DNA from: Acanthococcus lagerstroemiae
Lineage: Eukaryota; Arthropoda; Insecta; Hemiptera; Eriococcidae
Direction: 5' to 3'
Length of the DNA: 64,000 nucleotides
Assembly (NCBI GenBank): GCA_031841125.1
Contig: CM063111.1
Span: 38,762,955 to 38,826,954, forward strand
Positions 42,861 to 55,201 of this stretch are shown here, piece by piece (within the stretch, counting starts at the first letter, position 1; each line of letters begins with the position of its first letter). The notes under the pieces were generated by a model. It searched no databases, had not been told where the DNA came from, and saw nothing but the letters and a program-made list of their open reading frames with translations. Made by a program: the position numbers and the translations under genes.

Positions 42861-45089
42861 GATCCATGTTACTTCACGTTTATCTTCCTTTGTATCTTAT
42901 TTTATTTTGTACTGTACCGTTTTATTTTTCATGTACAAGTTTTTCTATGCTATCATAATCGACTGCTACTCATATGCTTTATTGGTAAACACTTATCTGT
43001 CATAGCTATTGGAGAATCTTTATACTTGTATCTATAAGTACCTAAGACTTTATTTTATTTTTTGCATACCCTTCAACTAGTACATAAAAAACTATTATTA
43101 TCTTCCTTAGTGTGTCTGTATTTGATAGCTAGAGTTAAGGATTCACAATTCATTCGATATTAATATCATTGATATCAACTACACTATTTTCTAACTGATA
43201 CATAAAAAACACGATGTTTGCAAGAAAAATAGTAGAGAACATGCTTTTTGGTGAATGCCGTGAAATTCTACCACTGAATGAAAGAATAATACATTCTCTC
43301 ATTCGAGTGGGATAAGTTACCGCGATTGTAAGGAGCTGTGTTTTTTCCCCTTTGGTTTAGAAAACTTAGTGCACGAAAATAAACAACATTCATCACAAAT
43401 TGCAGTCGCCGTGGGAAGAAACGGCGCTGCACAACCCACGCACCCCAAAATAATAATTTAATTTGAGATTTGAACTCATCAATGTTGCAAACTTTCTTGA
43501 AACAAGAAGCATGTAGCAGCGCCATGCACAGCCTAAAGAACTGGCAATGGAAGTAGAAGGTTTTTCAGCCACAAAAAAGTCAACACTGTTCTCTCTTTTC
43601 TACACCGATCAACTAGAATGCCATTCTCTCACTTCGCTGATGTCTATATACGGCGATGCGAGAAAGAAGAAGATTCATTGTTTTTACAAGGTTTGTAAAA
43701 TCGAAACTATTTTGTGGGGCTTGACATTCCATCTGTAGGTAAAGATCACGCGGGGGAGGGATTTTAAACATGTTGTTTAGGAAGACAAGCACTACATGTC
43801 TGCGAAGAATCGGTTTTGTTCATCATCGTCAGGCCTCTGAAGATCCCGTTCATCACTGCTGTCGTCCGTGCGTCCTCCTATGGCTAACCATCCCAATTCT
43901 CGACCCAATTAGCCTTCCACAGTCTGGGCAGCTGGCACAGGCAGAAGACTCTAGAGAACGCAACCCTAGACCCAGGAAGACGAGTGAAAGCCAAGACAGT
44001 CACCACACCAGCACCCTCAGCTTCCCCACAGACAGAGAGAGAGAGAAGGGAAGCTCGGGCAGAGTTGGGCATAATTTGAATTTAGCGTTGATATGTTGGC
44101 CAAAAGGGGTGGTTACCAAACTTCTAACGCCCCTGGATCCGCTGAAAGGGGCACGGTTTTGTGTCTTATATTTACAATATTCCCGAGTCATAATGGGTAG
44201 TGTGAAGGGAGCCGAGTATAGGGTACTTACAAAGAAACAGTCAGATGCAATTTCACTAGCCAAATGGTAAATTACACTCTGGTCATGAAAATGAAAAAAC
44301 GTTTCATCTTTGTGTATCAGACTGACTGACGAAGCTCTGTCAGCTGCTAGACCATACCAAATCCGACTCGCCTACATTATACCTCAAACCAGAAATACCT
44401 TACAACTTTCTGTATCTTCTTATGGAGATTTAAAAGTTCGAATTGCTTTCCCGAACAATTTGTTATAATGGGCTAAGTGAATTACACCATTAAGTCGATG
44501 GTTTATTAATAGAGTTTGGAATTGAATACTTTTAATTTGAAATTTTCTTGTCATCTATAAATTCCATCAAATCTTCTCTTACTCTTAAGACTCGCCTAAT
44601 ATGTAGGTGAGTGAAAGTAGACAGCTAACTGTAAAATGCATCGAATAAGCTGACTCAATCTACTCGCCCGCTTGGTTCTTCCTAGTTTTCATTGGTACTC
44701 GGTGCCCCACCATTACCACGAAATATTTTTATATTTTTCTCTTTTCCGACAGGTAATAATAACGCTAGATACTTATTTTGGTCACGTAATGTACCTTACC
44801 TACCCTATCCTATGTTTCTGTATCTTATATGCAAATTGCATACGAAATAATTCCAGCTTGTCACCCCGCTGAATTTCTGATGTGCACTTGTATTTGGTGT
44901 AGTCGTAAGTTCGTGCCTTTGCTTCAAATACAGAGTGTCCGCGTGTCCCACGAAATCATGAAGGAAAATGTGCATCAGTAGGCGAAACATACATGATGTT
45001 TCATGAATTTTAGACCTTTTACTTTGTTTATGGCGTAATATAGTTTATACGAGTTCGTAAAAATTCTCCCTTCTCCTAAGAGGGGAAAG
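42861..45089. other. No confirmed gene
   Basis: AT-rich DNA. CTTCCTTAGTGTGTCTGTATTTGATA near 43104 resembles the leader of the LINE at 38.68 kb. Contains the unassigned open frame at 43770-44270. Confidence 0.35.
43770..44270 (+). CDS. Unassigned open frame, 166 aa
   Basis: This is the longest uninterrupted frame in an otherwise bland 2-kb stretch, and its GC content is above that of its neighbours. It starts at an ATG (MLFRKTSTTCL) and has a charged middle (RERNPRPRKTSESQ, TDREREKGSSG) with no domain, signal peptide or transposon motif that I recognise. The opposite strand reads CTGACGATGATGAACAAAAC, reminiscent of 3' regions of some retroelements, so the open frame may be accidental. There is no ribosome-context or splice evidence for expression. 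Confidence 0.2.
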   Translation: MLFRKTSTTCLRRIGFVHHRQASEDPVHHCCRPCVLLWLTIPILDPISLPQSGQLAQAEDSRERNPRPRKTSESQDSHHTSTLSFPTDREREKGSSGRVGHNLNLALICWPKGVVTKLLTPLDPLKGARFCVLYLQYSRVIMGSVKGAEYRVLTKKQSDAISLAKW

Positions 45090-46640
45090 AGTAGAACGTG
45101 ACCCAACTTTGAAATTTTAAACGGAAACCTAGTCAATGAAAATATCAGAAAGGGGGATTTTGAGTCTCTAAACTCAAAAAAGCAATCAGAATTCCGATCC
45201 GACCTTGATTTGAGCGCCTAATTCAAATTCTTCCCGTTCTAAGAGACCAATTTGAACTTACCGAGACAATTGAACTAGGTATCGAGATAGTGGTTTTTGA
45301 GGTCCCTAATTTCGAAAATAAATTTTTTCATCCGACACCGATTCGGATCCCGAAACTTAAATGTGACTTCTTCTTCAAATGGGTAAAACTGTTTAAACAC
45401 TGAAATTCAAACTAATTAGAATAAGAATTTTCGTGTCTCTCATTTATTCAATTAAATTATTGTATCAAACTCAGATTTTGGCGTTACTGATACAATCTAA
45501 ATTTGACGCTATGGAATGGATAAAATAGATCGATTTGGAAAACTGAATAACATATCGAAATGCTGAGTTCGAAAATTTAGTCAGAGTTGTAATTCGATTC
45601 CACTTTAGGCCTCGAATGCGACTCCTTCCTTTTTTAAAGTGACAATTTATGAGTGTTCAACAAAAACAAAAAAATAACCGCCTCCGTTTTCAAAATGAGA
45701 ACTTTGATCCTTTTCACAAGGAAGAAGAAAAAATTTGTTCTTTCCTGATTCCGCGTCATTTGAGAAAAAAGAAATTCCAATATAAGGAATTTTCTGTGGC
45801 GCTGAGCTCGTTTTCTATTCAGAGGTGATTTGTAGCGCAAATTTGACTTTTCCCTAATTAAAGAGGCCAATCTGATTTCAGAAAAAGATTGAATGAAGTA
45901 CTGGCAGCGAGTTTTTTTGGGTCGCTAATCTGACACAAACTAAATAAGGTTTTTTGATCTCATCTCAATTTGAACCGAAAATATAAGTTTCAGACTTTAG
46001 AATTAGTAAAATTACTTTCACTCAAGAACAGTAGATTGGAGCATGTCACAGAATCCCCTCAACAACCTTTTTTTTTATCCCAAACTTGTTTTTCCTCATA
46101 TAAGAAATTTCTATTTCTTTGTTTTCTTGACGAAAACTTGCATGGTTTCCTTTTTCCGAAGAGGAAAAAGTAAAGTTTTTCTCATTGCGGAAATGAAAAG
46201 GACAATTTTCCTCACTTTTGTGTGTGTGTGGGAAGGGGGAGAACAAGTTTTTCTTTCCTTTAAGAATGAAGAGGCGGAACTATTTTCTTTCCTTTTTTGA
46301 AAGAGAAGTACAAAGCGCTTCTTACTGAGGAAAGAAACCAGACGTTTCTTCTAAACGGTTACAAAACATGTTACCCGTTCTTCAAGAAATGGAAAAATAA
46401 GGACGAAATGCTTTCCATAGAGTAAAATAATAACAATTTTCTTCTTTCTCCTTCAATTAGTACTCATTCTTCAAAAAAAAGAGAACAGTTAATTTTCCTA
46501 TCTTCAAAAATCTTTCTCCTATGCAAAGAATGAAACAGAATTTGTCATTTTGAAACCCAAATCAAGGTTTGATTGAATATCTAATTTTATTCTCGGAATG
46601 AGCGGCCCCAAAAACCCTGATTCCAATATTTAGTTTATGT
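45090..46640 (+). repeat. Very degenerate array, about 130-150-bp unit
   Basis: Recurring words are GGTTTTTGAGGTCCCTAATTTCG, AGAGACCAATTTGA, TTCGGATCCCGA or GCGACTCCTTCC, and TCTTCAAA. Units are visible near 45160, 45290, 45600, 45820 and 45910. Later parts are strongly T- and A-rich. No coding content. Confidence 0.5.
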
Positions 46641-47094
46641 TTGTCGGGTACGACAAATAAAACCCTTCAAATGAGGGAGGAGCAGGTTGTTTTGAGTCCA
46701 GTGACAACACAAAAACCCTATTAAAATTATTTGTTCAACTTTATTTGTAAAAGTCAAACTGGTCAATGTGGAGTTAATTTTGATCAAAAACTGTGGTCGA
46801 ATCAAAAGTCTGTTTGAAATTTTGATGTCAGAGACCCAGATACTCCTGTTTTTGTACTTCATTCAATGTTTTTGCCAGAATCAGTTTGGCCCAAATGAAC
46901 AGGGAAAAGTCAACTTTGGAGCATCAATCAGAGTCATATCGGAAACCAGATTGAATATTCGAACTCGGCAACACAAGAAACCATAATTTCGATACTTCGT
47001 TCGATTTTCCAAGTTGAATCAATCTCTCTATACTCGTAGTAATGTATCTTCGGTTTGTGTGCCAAAGTAAAGATATAAAAATGTCAAAAGTAAA
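46641..47094. other. No gene recognised
   Basis: Contains an open frame at plus 46768-46986 without domains. It may be a continuation of the degenerate array. Confidence 0.3.
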
Positions 47095-47930
47095 ATTTGC
47101 CGCCGCCACCGCCACTGGGAGAGAGAAAAAAAGAAAGAAACCACTGCGGGTTGCCTCCCCTACCCTTAATTGCTCATTTCTCCAGGGGTAATCTACCCTA
47201 GGGAGGGGGTTCATTGTAGAGGAAGGAGCTTAGTAAAATCCGCCACCGCCGTCTCCGGGGGGGGGGGCACTGCGGGTTGCTCACCCTGCCCCATAATTGT
47301 TCATTTCTCCAGGGGTAGCCTACCCTCGGGAGGGGATTCATAGTGGAGGAGGAAACGTGGGGGGAGGAATGTCGCGGTGAAGGATGAGGAGGAGTTGTGG
47401 TCGGATAGGGCTCTCTATACACTAAACAGTAAGAGCTACCGCCTCCGGGAGAAGGAAAAAAACATTGCGGATTGCCTACCCTTCCCCTTGATTGCTCATT
47501 TCTGGGTAGTCAACCTTCGGGAGGGAGGAGGAGCTTGGGGAAGAAGGTACCGGTGTTAGACGACGTGTTGTGATGAGGAGGGCCCACCTCCTCCTTCCCC
47601 TCCGTGCGGATAAGTTCCTGGTGCTCCCCACCCCTTGTACCTTAATCTCACGTTTCACCAGAGGTACCCTACCCCGGGGGGCTTCCCGGTTGAGGTGGAA
47701 GCTCCTGGATAGGGAGGACGGCCACGCTGAGGAAGGGCGTCGCGGTGGGCGAGAAGGAGCATGGTGGGGGAAAGTAACTGTGATGGAGGAGAACAGCTGT
47801 GGTGGGGATTGCCAGTGGGTAGCCCACCCCAAAGAAGGGTTCTTGGTGGAGGAGAGAGCTCCTGGATGGTGTAGCGCCGTGTTATTTTCATATCTAGTTC
47901 CATGGAAATTTTTTAATGTAGGGTAAGATA
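47095..47930 (+). repeat. GC-rich tandem array, about 130-150-bp unit
   Basis: Four to five units share GCCGCCACCGCC or equivalents, CACTGCGGGTTGCC, CCCCTACCCTTAATTGCTCA, TTTCTCCAGGGGTA, CTACCCTAGGGAGG and GAGGAAGGAGC. Units start near 47098, 47245, 47400, 47580 and 47770. Frames on both strands across it (minus 47476-47985, plus 47570-47926) merely translate the repeat. Confidence 0.75.
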
Positions 47931-47951
47931 CACTTATGTTACTATGACCTC

Positions 47952-47990
47952 CAGGGCCGTATCTACACATATGCAACATAGGCACCTGAG
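47952..47990 (+). mobile_element. Isolated hAT-type terminus
   Basis: CAGGGCCGTATCTACACATA matches the CAGGGCCGTA start of the MITE at 12823. No matching right end was found nearby, so the element is truncated or too diverged to delimit. Confidence 0.35.
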
Positions 47991-48560
47991 AACTGGCTGA
48001 AATTTTTGGGGGTTGGGCCGCAAAGCGGCCAGGCGGCGAAGACTCCTAGTTTTGCCTGTTTGAAGAAGTTCGAACTGCGATTTTGAGGCCCAAATCGGAG
48101 TCGGATTAAAAATCTTCATTAAATTTTTGAAATAAGCGACCTTGAAAATTCCTATTACGACCCCTTCTTCAATTTTTCAGCGAAGTCAAATGGGCCTATT
48201 TGGATATCAAAGCTGACACTGGGGTCAGATAAAAAATTTGATAAAATTTTCGAACTGAGTAACTTTAAGAAAATCTCTTCTGACAACTTGTTCAGTTCTT
48301 TCGGAAATTAAAAGTAGCTCCTCCAGATGGGAAAAAAGTTATATTTTGAAATTTTGAGCTCAAGTAGAGGTAACATCGAAAATATGGTTTCATTTTGGGA
48401 TTTAATGACTCAAAATACGAGCTATTTTGATATTTTTATCGAGATATTTTTATTTCAAATTCCAAAGTTTATAGGCTTCTTGTGGGGGGAGGTAACATGT
48501 TTTTATTCTGGAATACACTAAACCTTAGTTTTTGAAAATTACAGTTGATTCCATCTTAAT
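47991..48560 (-). repeat. Degenerate array, opposite orientation to 45.1-46.6 kb
   Basis: AAATAAGCGACCTTGAAAATTCC (48130-48152) and ACTGAGTAACTTTAAGAAAATC (48252-48273) are reverse-strand forms of the box in the 45-kb array. About two to three units of 120-130 bp are discernible. Confidence 0.5.
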
Positions 48561-49094
48561 CTGACGGCTCAAAAAAATGAGGTAGTGACCAGTTTGTGAA
48601 CCTTTATACAAATATACAGACATTGTGAAAAAGGGAAAATGCTCCGACCAAAAACCAGAACTCATTAGATTTCCTGTAAAAATGGTCCTTCACAAATTTT
48701 TTGTAACCACCTTGGAAATATCGCAAAACTGAGATTTAAAACTACCCTTTCTACATTGCCGCTTTGGGAATCCTACAGTCGCCTGAATGCAACTACCCGA
48801 GCACTGCCCGTTAATAAAATTGCATAATTCGTTCGCCGCAAATAAGAAGCGAGTTCGGCAAGGTACGGACTAATAAATCGCAGATTAACGACACACCGAC
48901 ACTCATCTGGGTCCTTGAAGGTACCCGTTTGTCCCATCGATCCAAGTAGCAAATAAGGGAAAAATTTGTGGTAATTCGTGAAATACCCTCAATACAACAT
49001 CTACTCGGAATTACGAAAAGAAATAACATAAACGGACGTGAAAGCCTTCTTCATAACTACGTAATCAAAGGACGCCAGTTTTCAGGAAGTCTTA
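48561..49094. other. No gene recognised
   Basis: No supportable features. Confidence 0.35.
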
Positions 49095-49275
49095 ATGAAT
49101 CATAAAGAGTTTGAAACAGGCGTGGGTGTGTCTGAAGTTGTCTGAAACGCTAAAAAATTTAGTGCTTGGCTAGACACTCACTTTTCGGAATGATTCATAA
49201 AAAGCTTGAAATAGGTGTGGGTGTATCTCAAGATGTCTGAAAAGCCAAAAAATTTGGTACTTAGTTAATCACTTC
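49095..49275 (+). repeat. Tandem duplication, two units of about 95 bp
   Basis: GAATCATAAAGAGTTTGAAACAGGCGTGGGTGTGTCTGAAG in the first unit matches GATTCATAAAAAGCTTGAAATAGGTGTGGGTGTATCTCAAG in the second. Each is followed by TGTCTGAAA, then AAAAAATTTRGT and CTTRG. Confidence 0.7.
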
Positions 49276-50639
49276 TTGAAAGGAAAAGTCGTTTCGATTC
49301 CCCCCGCCATTCGCTGTAATACATTTGAATTCTTGCAAATAGAAGAAATATTTGGTAACATACATAATTTCAATTTGATAAATCCCGTTCGGACAGAAAT
49401 GAACAAACGCATTGAAATTATAAACATTTGAGCCGATAACCACTCGTACAATCGTTATATGCCTAACTTCTTGTTTCATACAGAGTTGAAACAAAACACT
49501 TGCGCAAACTCATCTGCAACCGTTGTTTCAAGTGCTAAAAGCGTTTTACTTCCTTCCACCTTATAATAGGTTAAATTATTTTATGTTTTATCGCATGTTG
49601 TGGATGGAAAGTTTACAATATTTCAGTTTAGATGTAACTTTTATAGTACCTAGCTACCTACTTCACGATTCAATTTGCTCAATGTCTTAGTCCTTCTGCG
49701 AATAGGCTGTACCTTATGTTATAGACATTTGCAGTGTCTTTTATTTGAACAATGTTGTAGAATGCTATTTTCATGCTGCGAAGTTCCGAGTTTATACGAG
49801 CGCGAACAGATGGCTGTTCGTGGAGTTCATTTATTATTACTTCTTTCATTTTTTTTTTCTTCCTTTTACCACTCTCACTCCTACATCTCTGTGGAGCCAT
49901 TCGTATTGATGCTCTCTCGTTAGAAATTTTCACGCACGAAGAAATAAACGTCGCAACTACGAGGCGTACTGCAAATTTTATTATGTTTGTGCAACAGATC
50001 AGATAGACATACTGAGTACAGAAAGTCTAAATTAAGCCTGGAACGTGGCATGGGTCCCGGGTACACAGCCGTTGAATTTTAAGCCTTATAATACCTTTGT
50101 TTTCTGTTGTACTTTTCAAACTACTGGAGTTGAAACATCCACACACGAAAAATTTAAATAATTTTATATGTGTGAGATTTCCACAATTTTGTAAATAACT
50201 CGGGTGTTACACGGTTTAGCAATCGCAGTCGGGTTGAAGACGTTCCAAGGCTTGTGTAGTACTCTTCAAAGGTGCCCCAACTTGAATAGCATTCTTTAAT
50301 GTTCTTTTAAGCAAGAGGTTCTTCAGAACTCGTCAGAAACTCGACAAGACTCTTCATGACTCGAGTAAGAATCTTCAAAACACATTTCAATGTCTTGCAG
50401 TGAGGGTGACCAGAACTTTTCTAAACTGTCGCAAGTAGCAAGTAAATACTCGTACTCAACCCGTCTCCCACCCTGGATTAGATGTACGTTATATAGTAAG
50501 AAAATCCGTGTTTACTATGCTAGATGGAAAAGATGTTTCCGGAATTTCGGAAAACCCTTGCCTCTCCCCTCCTCCCATATCTACAGAATCTAATATGAGA
50601 AAACAAAACTGGTAGTAGAAAAAAAGATTTTTAAATGAG
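49276..50639. other. No gene recognised
   Basis: Open frames on both strands around 49675-50006 have no domains. Short GACTCTTCA-type repeats occur at 50330-50390. Confidence 0.35.
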
Positions 50640-52145
50640 CCTTATTGTTTCTTTTATTAATTTATAATTATAAATCAATCGATTAATTTCAGTTAATAGA
50701 TTAATTTTGATCAATCGAATGTTTTTGATTAATCAAAGGTATTTAACTGACTAAATTATTTTAAATAAATCAATTATTTACAATATATGTATTATATTTG
50801 ATTTATCGATTGTCTCTTACAAATATTTTATTCTTACAAAATTGACTGTCTTTTATCGTACGAATTAGTTTTGAAAAATTGATCATTTTTTATGAACCAG
50901 GATTATTTTTGTTTAATTATTCATTCTTTTATAAATATTGATCATTTTGGAATAACCGATAGTTTTATAATAATTGACTTTTTAATTAATGGATCATCAC
51001 AGATTATTTAGTTATTTACAATTAATCAAATCTCTCTAAATAATAGATTATTTTTGATTAATCAGTTATTCTTGAATAATTAATGGTGTTTTGCAAATTA
51101 ATTATCTTTGTTTGTTATCAAATATCCTAATAATCAATTTTTTGCTGATTATGGTTATTTATGACGAATTTATAACTAGGATTAATCTATAGATAATTGT
51201 ATTTGATAAATTATTTATTTTTACTAACCGATTGTGCATAATTAATTTTAAGTTTTTATTGATCTCTAGCATTCGAATACTCAACTTCTTCCAAAAATCG
51301 ATTCTTTTTGTTATCTTACATCATTCAATGTTAGAGAAATTCACTATGTCATATATTAAATAATGGTGTTTGATGAATTCATTATTTCTGATTAGAATAT
51401 TATATTTAATTATTCGATAATATTTCAAGTAAATCAATAATATTTGATGAATCGTTTATGCTTTTTAATCATTTGTGTTTCTTTGATCAATTATTTCAAT
51501 TAATGAATAATATTTAATTAAATGTATTTTACCATGTTTTTGATCAAGTTATTTGTTTTTATTATTCCTTTAATTGCGATTAGTTAATTCATTATTGTGT
51601 TAAGTGATTATTTTGGGAGAATTAATAGTGTTTGATAAACGAATTACTTCTTAATAATCGATTGTGTCTGATTATTCGATTCGATTTTTTTATTGAACAA
51701 TGCCTGAGTCATTATTCAAGTTTGAGTAGGTACTAAACTGATTATTTTTCATAAATTTTGACTGGATGAAACTGTTAAATAAATTGATTACTTGTCATTG
51801 TATACTAAATGATTCAATTTTACTTCATTATTCAACAGTTTTTATTAAGCGATGGTGTTTGATAAATCAATTAATTGATTACCTTTTCAATTAATTCTTG
51901 TTTCTATATCAAGGTAGCTAAATATTTCTGATTCGGTTATTCTTCTTGATTAATTGTTTTTAATAAGCCGATTATTGTTTGATCATTTAATCATTTGTGT
52001 TCAATCAGCCGTTTGTGATTGATTAATTAATTAAATATATTTTACTAATCGATGGTGCTTCATATATTAACTATTTTATTTATCAATTGGTGATGAAAAT
52101 TCATCAATTATTTTATTGATCGATTAACTGTAATCAGTAAAGTAT
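50640..52145. repeat. AT-rich minisatellite, about 22-bp unit
   Basis: Variations on TTTTTGATTAATCGATTA recur across 1.5 kb, with extensive divergence. The words ATCGATT, GATTAAT and TTATTTTTG dominate. No coding capacity. Confidence 0.65.
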
Positions 52146-52780
52146 TGGGGACTGCTTCTTCAAAGAGGTAGTCGGCTGATGGAACTTCCTGCTTATCAAT
52201 ATTTATCATTTTTCCGCATTACAGAAAATCATTTTCAGCTGATTAAAAAAAAAAATTAATAATAAAATTTGAAAACGCAATAGGTCAATAAGTTTATTTT
52301 GTATGTATTTTAAATCTGAAATGCAATAAGCCTATTCTCTATGTATTTCCAGTTTAAAACGCAGTATGCTTACTCCCCTCAGATGGGGAGTTTTTTTTTT
52401 TTTACTACGCCAATTTCGGGGTTGAAAATTGGAGGAGTACTTTTTTAAATATTGACAATTTTCATACATGATGCCGTTTTTTGTCACATACCTTGTCATT
52501 CCAAAATGCAGTAAATCCATATTGTACATGATTCCGATTTTCAAAAGCAGTGAGTCATAACTCTAGTTTTTGACATTTTCTTTAGCTTACATCTCCACGA
52601 GTATTCTAGCTTTGAAAATGAAATTGTCCTTCAAAATTGACACTAGATTTTGTATAAATTAAAAGGTCAAAGGTGGAAAGTCAAAACTGAAATCTGTAAA
52701 CAATTTTTTGTATTCCGTCAATAAATTAGAAATATGGAGTAACTGCATTCTAGAACAACACTCATCCGCATTTGTAACTG
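52146..52780. other. Interruption in minisatellite
   Basis: A non-repetitive stretch of about 630 bp lies between two parts of the array. It contains AAAATGCAGT or AAACGCAGTATG words recurring loosely (52317, 52356, 52503) and a T-run at 52391-52403. It may be an old insertion, but no ends could be identified. Confidence 0.35.
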
Positions 52781-53150
52781 ATTGATGATTTTTAATAAGT
52801 GAATTACTTCTCAATTAATCGATTGCTTCTATTTATTTGACTGTTTTGCCAATTTATTAATCAATGGTGTAAGATAAATTGATAATTTGAAATAATTTGA
52901 TCATTTTTACAAGTTCGATAACTAAAAAACTGAACATTCTATATCAATTAATCGACGTTCATTAGTCAGTTGTACGTATTTACTAAATTATTTTTGAATT
53001 TTCGGTTACCATTAACCAACTGTTCGTGTTTCATGAGACGATTATTTTCTGTTAATCAACCGTGTTCGATTAATCATTTTTTTTTTATCAGTGGCTTATT
53101 TTTTTCAAACAACTCTAAAGAACGCCAATTGCCCATCATCAGTTATTTTT
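52781..53150. repeat. Minisatellite, second part
   Basis: The 22-bp-type repeat of 50.6-52.1 kb resumes (CAATTAATCGATTG, ATTAATCGACG, GTTAATCAACCG) and fades out by about 53150. Confidence 0.5.
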
Positions 53151-53984
53151 TTAACTCCTAGATAATTACATTCTAAATCCTAATTCATAATTCTTAAATA
53201 CGGAAGAGTGAAAAGGACATGAAAATGAAAACGAAAATATAAAATAATTTCGATGTAATGTGCAAGTCCAGAAAGCCTCCATATTTCTTCGAATACCACA
53301 GAAATCTTAGGTTTTTATTAATTACGCAGACCGACTAATTATGAAATAATATAAGTGGCATTTTTTATTGCTAAAAATAATAATTTTAAATCGATCGTTT
53401 ATTTTGGTCATCAAGTAATAAAACGGAAAATGAACACCTGTTGAAAGAAATTCGCCAACATTGATGATCTTGTAGACTTGTTACAACTAGAATCAGATTT
53501 GGAGATGTCTTTCTATCAGTGGTTTATTCAGGATTTTTGTACGGAAGAGGAGAGGTTATTTCTGGTTTATGAAATCTTAAGAGAGCTCCGGATGCCGGAA
53601 ACCATTTTCTCATTTGTAAATCTGTCACTGCCTTCAGTTTCCTTTCTACATACGAACATTTGAAATGAACCCGTTAATAAGCAAGCATCGAAAGTTCGAT
53701 TTGAAAAACTGAAGTTGAAGCGTAAAGTGAAGTAGAGAACTTCAGAATTTTTGCCGCGCTCGCGCGATCAAAAATCAATATAGACTAATTAAAATCCTAA
53801 TGTCAAAACAACCATAGTCAGTTTTGATTTTTTGACTTAAATGAAAGACTGAGCTATATCCCCTGCTCAGATAAATAAGCTGCCTGCTTTTATCATTCTC
53901 GGGTGATAACTTGATAAAATGAGCTGCAGTAGTTCTGCAAATCTGCATTATGGCTACTGATATACATATAGCTGGCTGTCAATA
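53151..53984. other. No gene recognised
   Basis: A 61-aa frame at plus 53478-53663 has no recognisable motif. Otherwise bland. Confidence 0.3.
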
Positions 53985-54118
53985 AAGTTCAAAAATTAAG
54001 ACTGACTGTGGTTTCCTATGCCCAACAATGGGAGGCACACCGTCCACTTACCAATAAATGGAAGTGTCAATATCGCGGACCCAATTGGGTCACGGCCAAT
54101 AAATAAAATAAAATAAAT
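53985..54118 (+). mobile_element. Retroposon 3' end with AAATA tail
   Basis: About 110 bp of moderate GC (CCCAACAATGGGAGGC, GACCCAATTGGGTCACGG) ends in AATAAATAAAATAAAATAAAT (54099-54118). This is the shape of a 5'-truncated LINE or SINE end. I cannot assign the family and found no target duplication. Confidence 0.45.
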
Positions 54119-55185
54119 ACATGGCTGTTTTCACAACTAAGGTTTCAATTTTGTAAGATGTCACGGTCGTTATATCATCATCATCATCTACATGGTCGCC
54201 GTTTTTGTCTCTTGCAAATTAGAAGCAAAAGCTCAGGAATCTTTTCTAGTGTTATTGACTGTAATAAGTGGCTACTCTCATCGTGTTACGAGTGTTCTTC
54301 TTATATCCTTTGTCTTCAGAACGAAAACATTTTTCAAAGAGGCAATCCAAGCAAAGAAAATTAAAAGTATCCGAGATATTCACTCTCCACGTATTGTATC
54401 GAGTTATGAGACGGTACAACAAGTGGCCCGGTGATATACAAGCCCACGTGTTACAAAAAGATGAATTGAAATTTTTCCAACAGGAAACCCTTGATGCAAA
54501 AAAAGAGAAAGACAAGAGAAGAAAAAACATCAAAAACATCTGACAACTTTGAAACGTGTTTTTGTGTAGTCAATTCATGTTCATCGCCGCATCTTTTTCG
54601 CCGTACAAGAAACTCCTAGCACCTCGTATAACCAATTCGGCGATTGTTAACCTATAATTTCTTTTTACAATTTTCCCTCAAATTAAACTTGAGGCGTTTT
54701 GTCTCCTTAATTGACATCGTCTGAAAAGCGGTCTATATAAATTTCTGCATGACGTTCGTTGGTATTAAGCTCGTTAACTGGAAACGAATTATACTTGCTA
54801 CGACCTGTCAGATTCCCTCATTTTCTCTTTCGACTGAAATAATTAATTTAGGCGGTTGAAAAGACCTTTGAAAACAGTTAATCAGCTATGCTTGGATTTT
54901 TCTTCCGTGTGAATGAATTAATTTCAGGTGACTTATAGCAGACGATAAACGTTATTAATCTGATTGGGCGAGACAGCTGCTTCGCGGAGGTGTGCTTATC
55001 AACTTTTTTGAGAGTATACGCACCTAAATGACCTAACCCGCAACCTGACTCTATATTGTTATTTTAAAACTCGCCTTTTCTCGCTGCCTACTTCGCACTT
55101 TCGCTAATTAAAATTCTTTATCTAAGGATCAAAAGGGGGAGAGGATTTGAGTTCGTATTTTCATTTTTTTTTTCCAGTTGCTGAC
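54119..55185. other. No gene recognised
   Basis: An ATCATCATCATC microsatellite lies at 54176-54188. Overlapping frames at 54158-54543 lack domains. Confidence 0.3.
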
Positions 55186-55201
55186 ATTACATTTTGTGCT
55201 T

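Noticed and set aside
47476..47985. 169-aa proline-rich minus-strand frame
   Set aside because: Lies in the GC-rich tandem array, where a plus-strand frame of 118 aa overlaps it. Repeat composition explains both.
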